The notes beneath the pieces are model-generated. The model was given only the letters and a program-made list of their open reading frames with translations, did no database searches and had not been told where the DNA came from. Positions 32,901-34,220 of a DNA stretch of 34,220 nucleotides are shown in pieces (position 1 is the first letter of the stretch; the number at the start of each line of letters is the position of its first letter). A program made the translations under genes and the position numbers. The stretch is from JAWXCM01 sp034408745. GTDB taxonomy: Bacteria; Acidobacteriota; Terriglobia; Bryobacterales; Bryobacteraceae. Location of the stretch: the NCBI GenBank assembly GCA_034408745.1, contig JAWXCM010000332.1, positions 1 to 34,220 on the forward strand, written 5' to 3'.

Positions 32901-33201
32901 GGGTACGGTTCGGTATCTGGACCGCGCGGCCTTCTCTGCTCCGACTCCCGACAAGCCGTTTGGGAACTCGCCCCGGAACGGATTCTACGGTCCGGGGTTC
33001 TGGCAACTGGATGTGAATGTGCAGAAGAGTTTCCGGATTACGGAGCGGGTGAATCTGCAGTTCCGGTCGGAGTTCTTCAACATCTTCAACCATACGAATT
33101 TCCGTCCGCCTGTGGTGAACTGGACGGTTGCGAATTTCGGTCAGTTTACTTCGTCGTACCCGGCTCGTCAGATTCAGTTCGCGCTGAAGCTGGCGTTTTA
33201 G
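29986..33201 (+). CDS. Oar-type TonB-dependent outer-membrane receptor with carboxypeptidase-regulatory-like domain
   Basis: A 1071-residue outer-membrane protein of the same kind as the one at 3398. The signal peptide is MRKLLALLVMLYGPLLAQ. A CarboxypepD_reg domain lies at about 20-110 (TVLGTVKDRSDASVSGAKVT, YEFGNVKPGRYRVAAE). The plug region has KIVELPLNGRNYSDLALLSAG and AAMKSGTNEIHGRLWEFLRN. The barrel ends with IQFALKLAF, a terminal aromatic. The two receptors share architecture and the LNGRNY and FLRNDKL motifs but differ along the barrel, so they are old paralogues rather than a recent duplication. The ATG at 29986 starts the signal peptide; upstream GTG 29947 adds polar residues. The gene follows the wall operon by 51 bases and is closed by a strong terminator. 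Confidence 0.9.
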   Translation: MRKLLALLVMLYGPLLAQFETSTVLGTVKDRSDASVSGAKVTLTNVDTNISATKDTDETGSYEFGNVKPGRYRVAAEKVGFSTAQADNFTVNVSARQRVDLTMSVGQVLETVNVSAAVALVESDSSQRGQVIEEKKIVELPLNGRNYSDLALLSAGVRRSAYAVANPPREGAFNVNGQRSTFNNFLLDGVDNNAYGTSNQGFSSQVVNLPPDAIQEFRIVTNNMSAEYGRTSGAAINAAMKSGTNEIHGRLWEFLRNDKLNAVGFFPPPGGQKQLLKRNQFGGVLGGPIVKDKAFWFVDYEGFRERVGTLVTSNLPNANQRAGIFANAITNPLTGKTYAPNTGIPQSDWNPLARFILNTLPLPNSGTNAFVRLRADKNNTDKADVKLDGQVTSKVSAFIRASHRKTNYLQAPDIATLSGGGGNGYIHILNQQLAFGTTWAITPASLFEFRMGFSKTEAGKDPPFRGGPGMLELFGIPGLPTDKRVTGGITTQTVTGFTDFGRQSTNPQWQNPFLYNPRLNYSHILGKHSIKAGYEYQRVHTQVEDVNPLYGNDFYQGNFSGQPLADFMFGLRNRYSLTNFFVAELRQQGHMMYFQDDYKLNQKLTLNLGLRYEVFTPQWEDQNRLSNFDPASNKLLPAKAGSTYDRALMDTDKNNFAPRLGAAYAWDAKTAIRGGYGISYIHFNRSGGGNLLAINGPQVYNAIVNQNPAQSTFLVTERGYPAGLTDAFNPLLANITFMPRDTKTGYVQNWFISFQREILRNTVIDVAYVGNKSSKLLLFADFNQARAQDTPTGTQSIQARRPNQSFAGITYAANIGWADYNALQVKLERRFTGGLSFLNSFTYAKANDNVGQALEDQGQGNRSSPQNFNDLKAEDAASGFDQRVNNTTSVVWDVPVGRGRRFATGMPGVVDAVVGGWTLSAINTATTGEPLNVLWSPLAAGQVSDIGPDWRGAISYRPNLTGTAVLPESQRAGTVRYLDRAAFSAPTPDKPFGNSPRNGFYGPGFWQLDVNVQKSFRITERVNLQFRSEFFNIFNHTNFRPPVVNWTVANFGQFTSSYPARQIQFALKLAF

Positions 33202-33207
33202 TTCTGC

Positions 33208-33248
33208 GGGGGCAGGTGGAAAGCCTGGTGGAAAGCCTGCCCCCCTTT
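33208..33248 (+). terminator. Rho-independent terminator of the receptor gene
   Basis: GGGGGCAGG (33208-33216) pairs perfectly with CCTGCCCCC (33236-33244), leaving a 19-base loop, followed by CTTT. It begins 7 bases after the receptor stop. The region also contains a direct duplication of GGTGGAAAGCCT (33215-33238). Confidence 0.8.
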
Positions 33249-33858
33249 ATTCCTGCCAGTCGACTCCGCGGTCCGTTAATTCCCTTTCAATTTGCTCTGC
33301 CGATTCGAACCTTACGGCGTCGATGCCGTACTGTTTGGCGCCCTCGACGTATTCGGCGATATCGTCGGTAAAGAAGCACTCTTCGGGCCTGCACTGTGCG
33401 GCTGCGACGGCCGCCTCATACATCTTTGGCGACGGCTTCATGGCACCGACTTCGTGCGACAGGACGAAGGCGTCGAAGTGGTTCAGGATGGGGTAGCGCT
33501 CACGGACCATGGGGAAGTGAATCGCGTTGGTGTTGGACAGCAGGACCAGTCGGTAGCGGCGGTGGAGTGCTTCGAGGAGCGATTCCGGGATGAGCGTGTC
33601 TGTCAGGAAGATACTGCTCCAGATTTCGCAAAAAACATCGTAATCGTAGTTAGTGCCGAGGATCTGGTTGATCTCATCGACGAAAGCACGGGGCTCGATG
33701 GCACCGGATTCGAAGCGCTGCACGCTGTCGTACTGGCGCAGGCGTTCCGGTACAGCGGATGCCTCGCATCCGGCGAGTTCGGCGATGCGGTTGTAGCCGA
33801 GTTGGAAATCGAAGGGGATCAGGACTTTTCCCATGTCGAAGATAATGGTGCGAATCAT
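33247..33858 (-). CDS. HAD-superfamily hydrolase (subfamily IA, YihX-like)
   Basis: A 203-residue cytosolic HAD phosphatase. Motif I is IIFDMGKVLIPFD, with the nucleophilic Asp but Gly in place of the usual acid/base Asp, as in YihX-type members. Motif II is LLSNTNAIH, motif III the Lys in GAMKPSPKMYEAAV, and motif IV the acidic pair in FFTDDIAEYVEGA. A helical cap occupies about residues 20-85. Likely substrates are small sugar phosphates, but this is not predictable. The ATG at 33858 places motif I at the N-terminus; the frame is open upstream to 33891 without similarity. Its stop overlaps the end of the converging receptor gene's terminator. Confidence 0.88.
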   Translation of the reverse strand: MIRTIIFDMGKVLIPFDFQLGYNRIAELAGCEASAVPERLRQYDSVQRFESGAIEPRAFVDEINQILGTNYDYDVFCEIWSSIFLTDTLIPESLLEALHRRYRLVLLSNTNAIHFPMVRERYPILNHFDAFVLSHEVGAMKPSPKMYEAAVAAAQCRPEECFFTDDIAEYVEGAKQYGIDAVRFESAEQIERELTDRGVDWQE

Positions 33859-33937
33859 GTGGGAGTCCACATTGTGACACGCCCCTGCCACGCGGAATCA
33901 CTGCAGACATCTTCTCGCCAGGCGTGTGGCGCGCCGG

Positions 33938-34220
33938 TCAGCCTTTCTGTTTAGCGCTGGAGGGGCTTTTTTTGCTGCCGGGATGCTCGGGTGGCTTCTG
34001 GCTGATGGCGGCGCGAAAAAAAGCCATTGAGGCTTCGACATCGCCTGGGACGGGCAGGTCGATGAGCATGGGTAAATTGGGGAACCGGCGTCGGACGGTG
34101 CTCAGCGCCTCGGTGGTACGAGGACCGGCCGGGTGGAAGCGGACTTCGAACATGCGGCTGCCATTGTGGTTGAGGAGTTCGAGCGGATCGCCGCCTCTGG
34201 CCTCGAGCCCAGCTGCGTCG
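33938..34220 (-). CDS. Partial gene of unknown function (C-terminal part)
   Basis: The frame is open to the right window edge, so the start lies outside. The visible 93 codons read through EARGGDPLELLNHNGSRMFEV, then FHPAGPRTTEALSTVRRRFP and LPMLIDLPVPGDVEASMAFF, ending in a polar Lys/Ser-rich tail (GSKKSPSSAKQKG). I do not recognise the family. An internal ATG at 34153 is possible as a start, but the upstream frame stays open with plausible protein composition, so a longer protein is preferred. It is co-directional with the HAD gene, about 80 bases upstream of it, and may be co-transcribed. Confidence 0.5.
   Translation of the reverse strand, partial: DAAGLEARGGDPLELLNHNGSRMFEVRFHPAGPRTTEALSTVRRRFPNLPMLIDLPVPGDVEASMAFFRAAISQKPPEHPGSKKSPSSAKQKG

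Noticed and set aside
33215..33238. GGTGGAAAGCCT direct duplication as an attachment site or target-site duplication
   Set aside because: The two copies are adjacent inside the terminator loop, with no mobile element between or around them; replication slippage explains it.

Overview
The window looks like a chromosomal segment from an acidobacterium of the Solibacter/Bryobacter type. Three things point there: two very large Oar-type outer-membrane receptors with an N-terminal carboxypeptidase-regulatory-like domain, two secreted proteins ending in what looks like the Solibacter-type C-terminal domain (TIGR03437), and a high-GC, gene-dense layout with many GTG/TTG starts. This placement is inference; no rRNA, tRNA, CRISPR array, transposase or phage gene is visible.

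Region 1 (1-3.3 kb) is housekeeping. A partial rsmE diverges from a tight ruvA - DinB - ruvB - folK run (Holliday-junction branch migration plus folate synthesis). A Dps ferritin converges on folK and overlaps its 3' end.

Region 2 (3.4-10.3 kb) is accessory. It holds the first Oar-type receptor, a YwaF/TMEM164-type membrane protein divergent from an anaerobic sulfatase-maturase-type radical SAM enzyme, and an acetylxylan-esterase-like alpha/beta hydrolase that is broken by at least three frame changes.

Region 3 (10.3-21.5 kb) is a surface-glycan locus. A leftward operon carries a small helical protein and two GT4 glycosyltransferases. A rightward operon carries a divergent GDP-mannose-dehydratase paralogue, a Wzm-type permease, a Wzt-type ATPase and a GT2 enzyme with a DUF4214-like tail. 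A second leftward pair is canonical gmd - fcl (GDP-L-fucose synthesis), and a rightward GT4 has an unexplained 200-residue C-terminal extension. Together they suggest a deoxyhexose-containing polysaccharide assembled in the cytoplasm and exported by an ABC transporter.

Region 4 (21.5-28.3 kb) carries a secreted cyclophilin fused to a TIGR03437-like domain. Convergent to it is a 1001-residue secreted protein of seven BACON-like beta repeats plus a TIGR03437-like tail. A membrane protein - GT4 gene pair follows.

Region 5 (28.3-34.2 kb) carries an L,D-transpeptidase - M23 peptidase operon (cell-wall remodelling), the second Oar-type receptor with a clear terminator, a HAD phosphatase, and an unrecognised gene cut by the window edge.

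No wholly new system is proven. The best candidates for novelty are the glycan locus with its two GMD paralogues, the DUF4214-tailed and C-terminally extended glycosyltransferases, and the BACON-repeat protein.
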